This document shows positions 24,262 through 33,597 of a stretch of DNA of 63,879 nucleotides, in pieces. Numbering within the stretch: position 1 is the stretch's first letter; every line of letters starts with the position of its first letter. Source of the DNA: an uncultured Bacilli bacterium (GTDB lineage Bacteria > Bacillota_I > Bacilli_A > RFN20 > CAG-826); the NCBI GenBank assembly GCA_905235515.1, contig CAJOLV010000009.1, positions 1-63,879 of the forward strand, given 5' to 3'. A program made the translations under genes and the position numbers. Below the pieces are notes generated by a model. The model saw only the letters and a program-made list of their open reading frames with translations, did no database searches and was not told the origin of the DNA.

Positions 24262-26187
24262 CTACAGTTTAAGTCCGGCAGTGCCGAAACCTTTGACGAT
24301 ATATTTTTGCGCGGCAGCGTAGATAACAAAGATTGGTATGGTTGTAATGACTAATGACGCCATTTTGACACCAGCTGGAATAGCGGCGTTATTTTGAATA
24401 ATATTTAATCCTGCTTGGATTGGTAATAATGGCCACTCTCCTTCTGCGTAATCATATGGAAGAACAGATGATGGCCAGACATAATCGTTCCACACACCGA
24501 TAAAGGTGAACACCATTGTCGTCGCGACGATTGGTTTAGACATTGGGAGAATTAAGTCAAAAAATACTCTCACTCGACTAGAACCATCAATATGCATTGC
24601 TTCTTCATATTCCTTTGGAATAGAGGAGAAGAATTGTGTGAATAAGAAGATATTAAAGACAGAGATAATACTCGGTAATATCACCGCCATATAAGACAAT
24701 TGATCTTTTAAATGTAATAAGGTTCTCACAATCATCCATAACGGGACAATGCTAGTTTCCACAGGGACAACAATTAAGAACAAGATGAGAAAATTAAAGA
24801 ATCCTTTTGCTGGGAAATTAAATTTGGCCAAAACATAACCCGCTAAACCGTTGACTAAGACATTAAAGACAATAACTATCGCTGCGTATAGGATGCTATT
24901 TAAGGCATATTTCCAAACCTCATAATCAGTAAAAATAATCTTATAATTATCAAGGATATGACCAAAATCACTGAAGTCAGGGATAAACATCATAATCGTA
25001 CCACTGGAATAAGCAATCGCTTCATCGCTCTTTGTGGAGGAAGCAATCATATATAAAAGTGGCAAAATAAACATTAAGGATAATGATGTACCTACTATAT
25101 AGTAGATGATTGATTTAACAATCTTTTTCTTATCCTTTTTACTAGGGATAAAGTTTGGTTCTAATAATGTTAAATTATTTTTTCTCATCTCTTCTTCTCC
25201 CCTAGTAATTTTCTTTGTGGTGATTGAACCAATTAAGAGGGTTAATAGAAAAGCGACCGCACAAGAATAGGCGATACTACCATTCTTTAAACCTTGGTTA
25301 TACATATATAAGCTAAGTGTTAACCCATTAGTGTCATCACCCGTTAAAATCATTGGTTGAATCATCACTCTGCAAGCACCAACAAAAACAGTGATTAAGA
25401 TATAAAGCATTGTTGGTTTTAAGCCCGGTAAAGTGATGGTAAAGAAGCGACGGAAAGAATTAGCCCCATCCATCGCTGCGGCTTCATATAAATCTTTTCT
25501 GATATTGCCTAAAGCGGATAAGAAGATGAGCATTTGATAGCCACATCCTTGCCAAGCGGAGATTAAAACCATCCAAAAGATCGCGTGGTCTCTACTTTTA
25601 AAGAAATCTTGAGGTTCAATACCAAATTTGCCCAAAATTATGTTCACCACCCCATCTGCGTTAGGAGATAAGATAATTGCCCATAAGAAAGCGGTGACAC
25701 TTAAAGAAATCGCGACAGGGGCAAAGAAACAAATCTTAAAGATAGTTGTTCCTTTTCTCTTGTTATTGCAGAAAAGGGCTAATAATAAGGCGAGAATGAT
25801 TTGTAAAGGCACGACAAGAACGACAAATATCGCTGTGTTTTTAAAGGCATCATAAATCTCTAAATGATTCTTAAAGTCTTGAAATATTGTTTTAAATTGA
25901 GCAAATCCAACAAAGGAAGTGTTGTTCACTTTGGCAGGATCTAAAGCAAAATCAGTAAAGGAATAGCCAAGAGATAATAAGATTGGCAAAACAACTAGGA
26001 AAAACGCTAATGCGACAGCGGGTAGCATTAAAGCAAAAGCCAAAATAGCTTCTTTGGCATTATATTTAATTTCTCTTTTCTTTCTTCTTAATAAGTCATT
26101 AACGAAGACAGCGATGAAAATTAATGCTAATACCGCAAAAATTATTAAAGCGATGATTGTTAATTTTCTTCCTAGTATTTTATCCAT
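24262..26187 (-). CDS. Fused double permease of an MsmFG-type sugar ABC importer
   Basis: This 641-residue single ORF contains two complete MalF/MalG-type permeases. The N-terminal half (about 40-325) carries the EAA loop EAAAMDGANSFRRFFTITLP. The C-terminal half (about 350-641) carries EEAMHIDGSSRVRVFFDLIL. They are joined by a charged linker. At the junction a Met (codon at 25188-25186) is preceded by AGGGGAG and an 8-nt gap, like the start of a separate msmG, so internal initiation of the second half is possible. It works with the binding protein at 26190 and the ATPase at 32017. Most bacteria encode these permeases as two genes. Confidence 0.88.
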   Translation of the reverse strand: MDKILGRKLTIIALIIFAVLALIFIAVFVNDLLRRKKREIKYNAKEAILAFALMLPAVALAFFLVVLPILLSLGYSFTDFALDPAKVNNTSFVGFAQFKTIFQDFKNHLEIYDAFKNTAIFVVLVVPLQIILALLLALFCNNKRKGTTIFKICFFAPVAISLSVTAFLWAIILSPNADGVVNIILGKFGIEPQDFFKSRDHAIFWMVLISAWQGCGYQMLIFLSALGNIRKDLYEAAAMDGANSFRRFFTITLPGLKPTMLYILITVFVGACRVMIQPMILTGDDTNGLTLSLYMYNQGLKNGSIAYSCAVAFLLTLLIGSITTKKITRGEEEMRKNNLTLLEPNFIPSKKDKKKIVKSIIYYIVGTSLSLMFILPLLYMIASSTKSDEAIAYSSGTIMMFIPDFSDFGHILDNYKIIFTDYEVWKYALNSILYAAIVIVFNVLVNGLAGYVLAKFNFPAKGFFNFLILFLIVVPVETSIVPLWMIVRTLLHLKDQLSYMAVILPSIISVFNIFLFTQFFSSIPKEYEEAMHIDGSSRVRVFFDLILPMSKPIVATTMVFTFIGVWNDYVWPSSVLPYDYAEGEWPLLPIQAGLNIIQNNAAIPAGVKMASLVITTIPIFVIYAAAQKYIVKGFGTAGLKL

Positions 26188-26189
26188 AT

Positions 26190-27497
26190 TTATTTAATTT
26201 TGTCTAAGTTACTTTGTAAAACGTTAGCTTTGTTATCGACTAATTCCGATAAATTACCAGCTTCTAAGCCAGAGATGACTTGGGAGAAAGCACTGGAGAA
26301 TTGTGGATAACCGACTGTTGTTGGACGAGCGATGCTAGTCTTTTGTAATTGTTGATATAAAACATCTTCTGGAGAATTTGGTTGATAATTTGTTTCTACT
26401 TCTTTATTAGCAGGAATCATACCAGTAGCGTCAGTAATCTTTTTAGAAGCATCTTTAGTGGTCATATATTTTAATAACAAGGCCACTGGTGCTTTATTTT
26501 TTCTACTATTGTTACCAATTGCAAAACTCCAAGAGCCATTCGCAGAGGCACATTTGACATCCTTTGGATATGGTAATAATCCCCAAGAATCACGATTTGG
26601 GAAAGTAGTTGGATATTTATGATCTAATTCTGGAATAGTCCAACCACTAGAGAGATACATACCGACTTTACCAGTGGAGAAATCACCCGCACCAATGCCG
26701 TAACTTGTATATTTAGAAGTCACTAAATCTTTTAAGAATTGGAAACCTCTTTTGCTTTCAGCGCTATTGAAATAGCCTTGGGCTTTTAAACCTGTCCCAT
26801 CAACAAATGAACCACCGCTAGCGTAGATGAATGGATAAAGTAAATATGTCGCTGTTTCGTCTTTTGTGGCGTCCATTCTCATGTCGACTGGTGTACTAAT
26901 ACCAGCGGCTTTTAATTTTTGACAAACATCTTTGAATTGATCGTATGTCCATGGGTTATCAACTGTATAGCCTGAGACATTAATACCCGCATCACTGAAT
27001 ATTTTTTTATTATAATAAAAACCTGCACTACTTTCTTGGATTGGAATGCCATAGACCTTTCCTTGATAAGTATTTAAAGTGTAGTATTTTGCTTTTTCTT
27101 CAGCAGTCAATTCATTTGTGAAATCATAGAGGTAACCAGATTTCGCATAAGATGCACAGTTTGGAGCATCAAAAGTGATGATATCTGGTAAAGTACCATC
27201 AATCATATTGTTGAATAATTCTCTTTCATAAGCGGAATCACCAGCGGTTCTTGCAACAAACGAGGCTGTTACTTTGATGTTTTTACTCGCGTATTCTTGG
27301 TTAAATTCATCAACTAGTTTCTTATAAGCCATACCTTCACTAGTTTTACTATCAACGTGGAAACGAATCTTTAATTTAGCAACTTCACCAGTTGCACTTC
27401 CATCCCATCCTTCATCTCCACCTTCATCTTCGCTTGATCCAGCGCAGGCGGATAATAAGCATAAGATTGGGATAATACCTAATAATAATTTTTTCAT
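26190..27497 (-). CDS. Sugar-binding lipoprotein (MsmE-like) of the fructan importer
   Basis: This protein has 435 residues from the ATG at 27497. AGGAGG lies 9 nt upstream; the longer TTG-initiated frame at 27506 is disfavoured. The signal peptide has lipobox LLSAC. It is a family-1 extracellular solute-binding protein with KLKIRFHVDSKTSEG at the first strand, LPDIITFDAPN, IPIQESSAGFYYNKKIF and SWSFAIGNNSRKNKAP. It should deliver fructo-oligosaccharides to the permease encoded 2 bp downstream. The ligand is inferred from the three neighbouring GH32 genes. Confidence 0.9.
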   Translation of the reverse strand: MKKLLLGIIPILCLLSACAGSSEDEGGDEGWDGSATGEVAKLKIRFHVDSKTSEGMAYKKLVDEFNQEYASKNIKVTASFVARTAGDSAYERELFNNMIDGTLPDIITFDAPNCASYAKSGYLYDFTNELTAEEKAKYYTLNTYQGKVYGIPIQESSAGFYYNKKIFSDAGINVSGYTVDNPWTYDQFKDVCQKLKAAGISTPVDMRMDATKDETATYLLYPFIYASGGSFVDGTGLKAQGYFNSAESKRGFQFLKDLVTSKYTSYGIGAGDFSTGKVGMYLSSGWTIPELDHKYPTTFPNRDSWGLLPYPKDVKCASANGSWSFAIGNNSRKNKAPVALLLKYMTTKDASKKITDATGMIPANKEVETNYQPNSPEDVLYQQLQKTSIARPTTVGYPQFSSAFSQVISGLEAGNLSELVDNKANVLQSNLDKIK

Positions 27498-27511
27498 GAT
27501 TAACAACCTCC

Positions 27512-28486
27512 TTATTTAGTTGTTTCACCTTTAATAAAGTGACAATCGAATTTATTTAATAGTTCAAAGTTATTTTCTTGATTAATCTTTTTAATGATTA
27601 GTTCAACACACTTTTCCGCCATGAGGTCTAATGGTTGTTCTAATGTAGTGATATGTGTGTGTTTATCAATGGGGAATTCGCCGTCATAAGAGACGATTTG
27701 TAATTCATCTGGGACTTTAATTTTTCTCTCTTGAACTTCTTTATATAAGAGGCTCGCTAATGTACATCCGGAGACAAATACCCCATCAAAACCTTGATAT
27801 TTTTCAAATAATTCTTTAATCAAGCCCTCTTCTTGACCATGGTCGATATTGCGATTAACAACTATTGGTGTGAGTTGATGTTCTTTCATAACATCGAGGT
27901 AAGCCTTCTCTCTGAGAGAGACTTCGCTAGCTTGATTTGGTTTAGTACCTAAGAACGCTACTTTTTTGCAACCTCTTTCCAGCATATATTCCACACCTTG
28001 TTTAGTCGCCTCATAGTTATTTGTGGTGACAATTGGAATATCTTTGCCTAAGTGACGATCAATTGAGACAATCGCTAGATCTTCAAATTCACTTTCTTGA
28101 TGTTCATAGTGAGTGACGAATAACGCTCCATCAGCCTCGTTTTGCATCAATCTTTTTAAGATATCGCGTTCTTTTTCAATACGGTGTTGGCTGGACGCTA
28201 CTAAAAGGGAATATCCTCTTTTATCGGCGGCAAGTTCTAATCCGGCGATTAATTTTGAAAAATATCGATGGTCAATAACTGGGACGATTACCGCGATAAC
28301 ATAAGAACGATTTTGTGATAATCTTTTGCCAGCGACATTTGGCACATAATTTAGCTCTTTAATCGCATCGAGAACTTTTTCTTTAGTTTTTTCACTAATT
28401 TGTGTGGAGTTATTTAAGACGCGCGAAACGGTGCCGATACCGACACCGCATTTCAATGCGACTTCTTTAATTGTTACCGAGCGCAT
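27512..28486 (-). CDS. LacI-family regulator of the fructan locus
   Basis: This 324-residue repressor has the N-terminal helix-turn-helix VTIKEVALKCGVGIGTVSRV with the hinge helix NVAGKRLSQNRS, followed by a periplasmic-binding-like effector domain (AVIVPVIDHRYF... to GETTK). Its start lies 20 bp inside the end of the upstream GH32 gene, so it is translated from the operon mRNA. The perfect palindrome TGGAAACGTTTCCA at 33393-33406, at the head of the operon, is of the LacI-family type and is its likely operator. The effector is probably a fructan-derived sugar. This is inference. Confidence 0.92.
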   Translation of the reverse strand: MRSVTIKEVALKCGVGIGTVSRVLNNSTQISEKTKEKVLDAIKELNYVPNVAGKRLSQNRSYVIAVIVPVIDHRYFSKLIAGLELAADKRGYSLLVASSQHRIEKERDILKRLMQNEADGALFVTHYEHQESEFEDLAIVSIDRHLGKDIPIVTTNNYEATKQGVEYMLERGCKKVAFLGTKPNQASEVSLREKAYLDVMKEHQLTPIVVNRNIDHGQEEGLIKELFEKYQGFDGVFVSGCTLASLLYKEVQERKIKVPDELQIVSYDGEFPIDKHTHITTLEQPLDLMAEKCVELIIKKINQENNFELLNKFDCHFIKGETTK

Positions 28487-31400
28487 GTTTCTTTTTCCTC
28501 TTAATTAATAAAATTGTTATAACAGTTACTCCAGCAATGAGCACTAATCCCCCACCAATAGCAACAAACAAAATTGGAGTATTATCAACGAAAGTTGTTT
28601 TATCAACTACCACTTCAATCGTATTTTTAACAGTAATATTGAAAGAGACATCATCGTTAAGGACAATTTCATTTTCTCCTTCGTTTAAATATTGTTTAGA
28701 AATAATAAGTGAATAGTCTTTAACCACATAATTAGTGGCTTCTAAGTCTTGGCCATTGACTGTTACTCTAGTAATCTCATTATTTCCGATATAAATAGTC
28801 GCATCATTACCCATATCAATTTCCATATCATCAACGGAGAAATAATGACTAATTGTGGCATCGACTTTAATGACAAATGTATAAGCAGAACCAACAATTC
28901 TAAATTGATAGACACCACTATCTTTTAATAAATCAAAATAGGATTGTTTGATATATAAGTTATTACCAGATTGATAATAATAATCACTATCGATTAAGCG
29001 ATTGCCTAAGGTAACGTTATAGATGGCGCTTACAAATTGATCAACACCTAAATTGACCGCTAGTTCACCAGAAGAATATGTGTAATTCTCTTTAGCGAGA
29101 GATAAAGATTTAAATTGGGCTTTTCCGGAGAAAACATTTAAACCAAAATAGCCAGTAAGTGGTTCATCGTCATGTAACTTATAATTAATAGCGACTACTC
29201 CGTTAGCAATTACTTGAATATCTTTTTCAAGAGCTTTTACTGACAAAACAACATCATGTGAATCTAGGTTAATAACACCACTTCTTGCAAGTTCACCATG
29301 AGTGGACCATAATTTAACAACCTTTTCATTAGCGTCATAATTAGCGACTAAATAACTAGACATGTCACTAGAAGCTCTAAAGACTAATGAGGCTGCTGCT
29401 CCATTCATTAAATCGAATTGGCCAGTATAAGTAAAATCACTACCAGTTTCCGAGGCTAATAAGAAAGCGTTACCAGAAGCTTTTTCACCGATAATAGAAT
29501 TATCCGCCATGACCCATGAACCGGAAATGATATTGTCTTTAACAAATGTTAAATCGGAAGTAAAGTTAGATGAATAGACAATAACATTAATAAATTGTTC
29601 ATGTCCACCAACACTGACTTTAAATCTTGCCGTGCCAGCGTTTTTCGCTGTTAATAAAACTCCTTGATCACTGAATTTATAATTAACGACATCTTCATTA
29701 TCAATGACTTCCCAATTCAAAGATAAATCACCAGAGAAATAGCAAGTCACGAATAGAGAATTGACAAATTGTTTATCTAATTCGACTTCATTAGTGGAAA
29801 CATATAAGATACCTTCTTCAGGTAGGATATTTTTTTGATAAGCGGAGCGAATCTCATTTAATTCTAATTTCTTAATCACTGCGTTATCCGCTTTTAAGGA
29901 CGCACCTGTGGAGAAGATAGAAGCAGTTGTCACAAAATAGAAACTAATAGAGAAATCTTCACAGAACACTTCTAAGCCACCATTATCAGAGAGAACATAG
30001 AATGTCTTGATATCACTATCACCTAAGATATGGGAAGCATATTTAACATGCCAGTCAATATTTGTATTAATACCTTTATCATCTAAATAGGTACGGTCAA
30101 CATAATAACCATCAACGCTATTCCAGCCTAATTGCATGAATTCACCTTCACCAACATCAACTTTAAAGGTAATTGGGCTGTTCTCTTTTGTTTCAATAGT
30201 CGCGTCCATTTCAAAGATATGAGTGTGGACATCTTTTAATGGGTTAACACTATTAGAGGAGAGGTTTTTATTTTCTAAATAAACAATCTCATCTTTTTCT
30301 AAATGAGGATTATTAACTGTGATTGGTTTTTGTGAGAGGCGATATTCGCCACTATCACTCTTAAATACACCATATTCAACAGGTGTGGTAAATCCACCAT
30401 TCCAGCGTCCTCTTAAACCAGCGTATTCACCTGGACCAGTGCAGAAAGAAGCATTTAAATCGCCAGAGAACCAGTTTAAAACGATATCTTTGCCATAATA
30501 ATCACTGCTTGGATCTGTGATATAGAAGCCTTGAGAAGCATAAGAATCTGGGCCAAAATCTAATGGCTTTAATGGGATTGTATCTACTGTATAAGTTGAA
30601 ATATCAACATTATTTTCATCGTAGAATTTGACTGCGCCAGTCATTTCGTTATATTCCAAAGTACCTAAAATATAGGTTCTTGATTTATTAGTTAAATACC
30701 AGTGGTCAACATTATCTTTGTCCGTAAGAACACCAACACCGATACATTCAGGAGTCGGGAGTGGAAATTCTCCAGCGACAGCCCAATCTAATAAATTAGT
30801 GGATCTTAAAAACCATCCTTTATTTAAAGCATAGCTACTTAAAGTCATGCCCCAAACGAGGACTTTGCCACTAGAATCTTTCTTTAACGGAAAGACTTTT
30901 GGGTCTCTCCAGTCAATCTTATGGTCAGTAATACCGGTAATATCTTGTGGAATGCGATGACGTTTTGTCCAAGTTAATCCTTCATCATCACTAGAGATAA
31001 CGACTTGATCTTGACGTCCACCATCTCTAGTAAAGATTGCGATAATACCATTACCACCACCATTTGGGAACCAGTTTAAGGCATCGATTTCCGCAATCAT
31101 CCCATTAGTGTATGTAATTGCACAACCAGACCACATCCAAGCGGTGTCAGGGCCAAATTCTGTCCCTTGGCCTTCTGGGAATAAACAAAGTGGCAAGAAT
31201 TCAAAATGAATTAAATCTTTACTTCTCGCGTGTCCCCAGAACATATCACCCCAATAGAGATTGAATGGATGTGTTTGATAAAACACATGATAATAACCAT
31301 TGTAATAACATAAAGCATTTGGGTCATTTGTCCATTTAGCAAAAGGTTGTAAATGATATTGATTACGATATGGTTCAGAGAAATAGGAATAATCGGAGTG

Positions 31401-32024
31401 ACCGATTTCAATATTAGATAAGTAGACATCAGCGTTAAAACAATTCATACCTAAGTATCCACCTTGATAGGTATAAGTTGTTCCTAAATCATTTAAGTCG
31501 ATGACAGTATCAATGCCAAAACGTTTGATACCTTCAACATAAAATTCAAAATAAGCGTGTTCATCTTCTCTTGTGAGAATTACTTTTAAATTAACATTTT
31601 CGATTGTGTTAACTTTTGATTTAACAAAGTTAGATTCAATTTCAGTCATCTTATCGTTACCGATAAAATAATCTCTTCTTAATTCACTTGGAGTGTAGCC
31701 ACCTTCACCATTAGAGGCAAAATAGATTAATTTGACTTGGTTTTCAATTCTATCCATGTTAACGACATAGTAATGGTCATTATCTTCACTACCAAAGGCT
31801 AAACCACCAGCTTGTCCGCTTCTGAAATGTAAATCAGCAGTGTAAACAAAGCTTTCATCTTTGCCATATTGTTTGTCTAATAAACGGAAAGCATCCTTGT
31901 CGCTATTTAATGAGATATCGTCGTACGCTAAAGCGGATTTAATGTGATTTTTGCTGATAGTAAAACTAGAAAAGGCAAATAAAGAAACTAGGCCAGAGAT
32001 GAGTAATAAATGTCCCTTATTCAT
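28467..32024 (-). CDS. Large cell-anchored GH32 fructanase with accessory modules
   Basis: The protein has 1185 residues. Order: signal peptide (about 1-34); CBM66/DUF1080-like sandwich (about 35-215); GH32 catalytic domain (about 222-560) with WTNDPNA (nucleophile Asp234), DWRDPKVF and PECIGVG (acid/base Glu); C-terminal sandwich to about 740; an Ig-like BIG2 domain (about 755-835); a second CBM66-like domain (about 840-1000); an X2-like Ig module (about 1003-1070); and a last sandwich, transmembrane helix and IKRKKKHALGNN tail. CBM66 modules bind terminal fructosides of levan, so an exo-acting levanase or inulinase on the cell surface is likely. It overlaps the ATPase gene by 8 bp. Confidence 0.9.
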   Translation of the reverse strand: MNKGHLLLISGLVSLFAFSSFTISKNHIKSALAYDDISLNSDKDAFRLLDKQYGKDESFVYTADLHFRSGQAGGLAFGSEDNDHYYVVNMDRIENQVKLIYFASNGEGGYTPSELRRDYFIGNDKMTEIESNFVKSKVNTIENVNLKVILTREDEHAYFEFYVEGIKRFGIDTVIDLNDLGTTYTYQGGYLGMNCFNADVYLSNIEIGHSDYSYFSEPYRNQYHLQPFAKWTNDPNALCYYNGYYHVFYQTHPFNLYWGDMFWGHARSKDLIHFEFLPLCLFPEGQGTEFGPDTAWMWSGCAITYTNGMIAEIDALNWFPNGGGNGIIAIFTRDGGRQDQVVISSDDEGLTWTKRHRIPQDITGITDHKIDWRDPKVFPLKKDSSGKVLVWGMTLSSYALNKGWFLRSTNLLDWAVAGEFPLPTPECIGVGVLTDKDNVDHWYLTNKSRTYILGTLEYNEMTGAVKFYDENNVDISTYTVDTIPLKPLDFGPDSYASQGFYITDPSSDYYGKDIVLNWFSGDLNASFCTGPGEYAGLRGRWNGGFTTPVEYGVFKSDSGEYRLSQKPITVNNPHLEKDEIVYLENKNLSSNSVNPLKDVHTHIFEMDATIETKENSPITFKVDVGEGEFMQLGWNSVDGYYVDRTYLDDKGINTNIDWHVKYASHILGDSDIKTFYVLSDNGGLEVFCEDFSISFYFVTTASIFSTGASLKADNAVIKKLELNEIRSAYQKNILPEEGILYVSTNEVELDKQFVNSLFVTCYFSGDLSLNWEVIDNEDVVNYKFSDQGVLLTAKNAGTARFKVSVGGHEQFINVIVYSSNFTSDLTFVKDNIISGSWVMADNSIIGEKASGNAFLLASETGSDFTYTGQFDLMNGAAASLVFRASSDMSSYLVANYDANEKVVKLWSTHGELARSGVINLDSHDVVLSVKALEKDIQVIANGVVAINYKLHDDEPLTGYFGLNVFSGKAQFKSLSLAKENYTYSSGELAVNLGVDQFVSAIYNVTLGNRLIDSDYYYQSGNNLYIKQSYFDLLKDSGVYQFRIVGSAYTFVIKVDATISHYFSVDDMEIDMGNDATIYIGNNEITRVTVNGQDLEATNYVVKDYSLIISKQYLNEGENEIVLNDDVSFNITVKNTIEVVVDKTTFVDNTPILFVAIGGGLVLIAGVTVITILLIKRKKKHALGNN

Positions 32025-33369
32025 GGTAATTCCTCACTATATTTTCATATTTATAAACTGTTTCACCAGTTTCTTTATCAAATAAGTGAATGTTCTTAGG
32101 TAAGAAACCAATATGGATTTCATCACCTTGCACTAGTGTGGATCTTTCTTGCACACTGATGGAGAATTCCACATCACTATCTTTTAATTTACAAAGAACG
32201 TTTGTGGTATTACCTAAGATTTCTACAAACGTTACAACTGCTTCAACACCACTATCAGAAATAGCGATATGTTCACCTCTAATACCTAAGACTAATGATT
32301 TTATATTTCCATCAATATATTGTTCAAACATTTCATTGAAATCTTTTAATGGATATTCAACTTTTTTACCATTTGGTAATTTAATAGTGACTTCTTTTAC
32401 ACCAGCGGCAAAGTCAACATCAAAGAAATTCATTTGTGGAGTGCCAATAAAGCCAGCGACAAATAGATTTAATGGATTATCATAGATTTCACTTGGAGCG
32501 CCGACTTGTTGAATTAAACCATCTTTCATAACGACAATTCGATCACCCATTGTCATCGCTTCGATTTGGTCGTGAGTGACATAGACAAAAGTTGTCTTCA
32601 CTCTTTCGTGTAATTTGACGATCTCATTACGCATGGAGGCTCTTAATTTAGCGTCTAAGTTAGATAATGGTTCATCTAATAAGAATACTTTAGGGTCTCT
32701 TACTAACGCTCTACCAAGGGCTACTCTTTGTCTTTGACCACCACTCATCTCGTTTGGTTTTCTATCAAGAAGGTGTTTAATATCTAAAACTTCTGCTGCT
32801 CTTTGCACTTTTTCATCAATTTCTTCTTTACTGTAATGCACCAATTTCATCTTTGGTGTGTCACATTTATTCTCTAATTCAGTAATTTTGGCTTTGATTT
32901 CACTAGCTTGTTCAGCAGTTGTCGCTTTTTTTAATTCTTTTTTAAGTTCCTTAATCGCTTCTTCATCTCTTCCATAAACTGGATTGCCTTCTTTATCTAA
33001 GACTGGTTTAGCGATTTTTCTTAATTTCAGACCATACGACATATTTCCATAGCTTGTCATATGAGGATATAAAGCATAATTTTGGAACACCATAGCGATG
33101 TTTCTTTTTGAGGCATCAATGTTATTAGAAAGGATATCATCGATATAAAGTTCACCACCGGATATATCTTCTAATCCCGCAATCATTCTTAAAGTTGTAG
33201 ATTTACCACAGCCAGAAGGACCAACTAAAACGACAAATTCGCCATCTTCGATTTCCAAATTAAAATCTCTAACAGCGAATGGCGAAATGTTTTGTTCTTG
33301 TTCTTTTTTCTTTTCTATTTTGCCACGAGGATAAGCCTTATAGATGTGGCGAAGCGAAATAGATGCCAT
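32017..33369 (-). CDS. MsmK/UgpC-type sugar ABC importer ATPase with an internal insertion
   Basis: This 450-residue ATPase is the first gene of the fructan operon. Walker A GPSGCGKST, Q-loop MVFQNYALYPHMT, signature LSGGQRQRVALGRALV, Walker B VFLLDEPLSNLDA and His-switch YVTHDQIEA are all intact. A C-terminal TOBE regulatory domain follows (about 335-450). Between the Q-loop (YGLKLRKIAK) and the helix before the signature (EIDEKVQRAAEVLDI), about 60 extra Lys/Glu-rich residues are inserted (about 130-190), making it longer than the usual ~370. AGAGGA precedes the ATG. Confidence 0.93.
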   Translation of the reverse strand: MASISLRHIYKAYPRGKIEKKKEQEQNISPFAVRDFNLEIEDGEFVVLVGPSGCGKSTTLRMIAGLEDISGGELYIDDILSNNIDASKRNIAMVFQNYALYPHMTSYGNMSYGLKLRKIAKPVLDKEGNPVYGRDEEAIKELKKELKKATTAEQASEIKAKITELENKCDTPKMKLVHYSKEEIDEKVQRAAEVLDIKHLLDRKPNEMSGGQRQRVALGRALVRDPKVFLLDEPLSNLDAKLRASMRNEIVKLHERVKTTFVYVTHDQIEAMTMGDRIVVMKDGLIQQVGAPSEIYDNPLNLFVAGFIGTPQMNFFDVDFAAGVKEVTIKLPNGKKVEYPLKDFNEMFEQYIDGNIKSLVLGIRGEHIAISDSGVEAVVTFVEILGNTTNVLCKLKDSDVEFSISVQERSTLVQGDEIHIGFLPKNIHLFDKETGETVYKYENIVRNYHE

Positions 33370-33392
33370 AAAAATTCCTCTTATTATGCTTT

Positions 33393-33406
33393 TGGAAACG
33401 TTTCCA
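33393..33406. promoter_or_regulatory. LacI-type operator at the head of the fructan operon
   Basis: TGGAAACGTTTCCA is a perfect 14-bp palindrome with a central CG, the usual form of LacI/GalR operators. It lies just downstream of the likely promoter of the ATPase gene and in the intergenic region shared with the divergent GH2 gene, so it could control both. Confidence 0.8.
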
Positions 33407-33411
33407 TTTAT

Positions 33412-33440
33412 ATTTTCACTCTAATTTTTTATTCAGTCAA
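33412..33440 (-). promoter_or_regulatory. Promoter of the fructan operon
   Basis: TTGACT (33440-33435), 17 bp and GAAAAT (33417-33412) on the minus strand. The palindromic operator begins 6 bp downstream and would block initiation. Confidence 0.5.
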
Positions 33441-33597
33441 CGAAATAAAAATGCTTATTAATATTTAAAATTAAAAATATTGAGGAACAATCTAGTAATA
33501 TAGTCATTATTCATTTGGGATTATCTTTAGTTTTATTATTTTGATTTCTTTTTAATCCTTATAAATAGTTATAATAACTAAAGACGAGGTTATCTCT

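Noticed and set aside
33393..33406. Catabolite-responsive element (cre) for CcpA
   Set aside because: It resembles cre, but positions 3 and 12 (G and C) depart from the A/T of the consensus. A strict palindrome next to a locus-specific LacI gene fits better.
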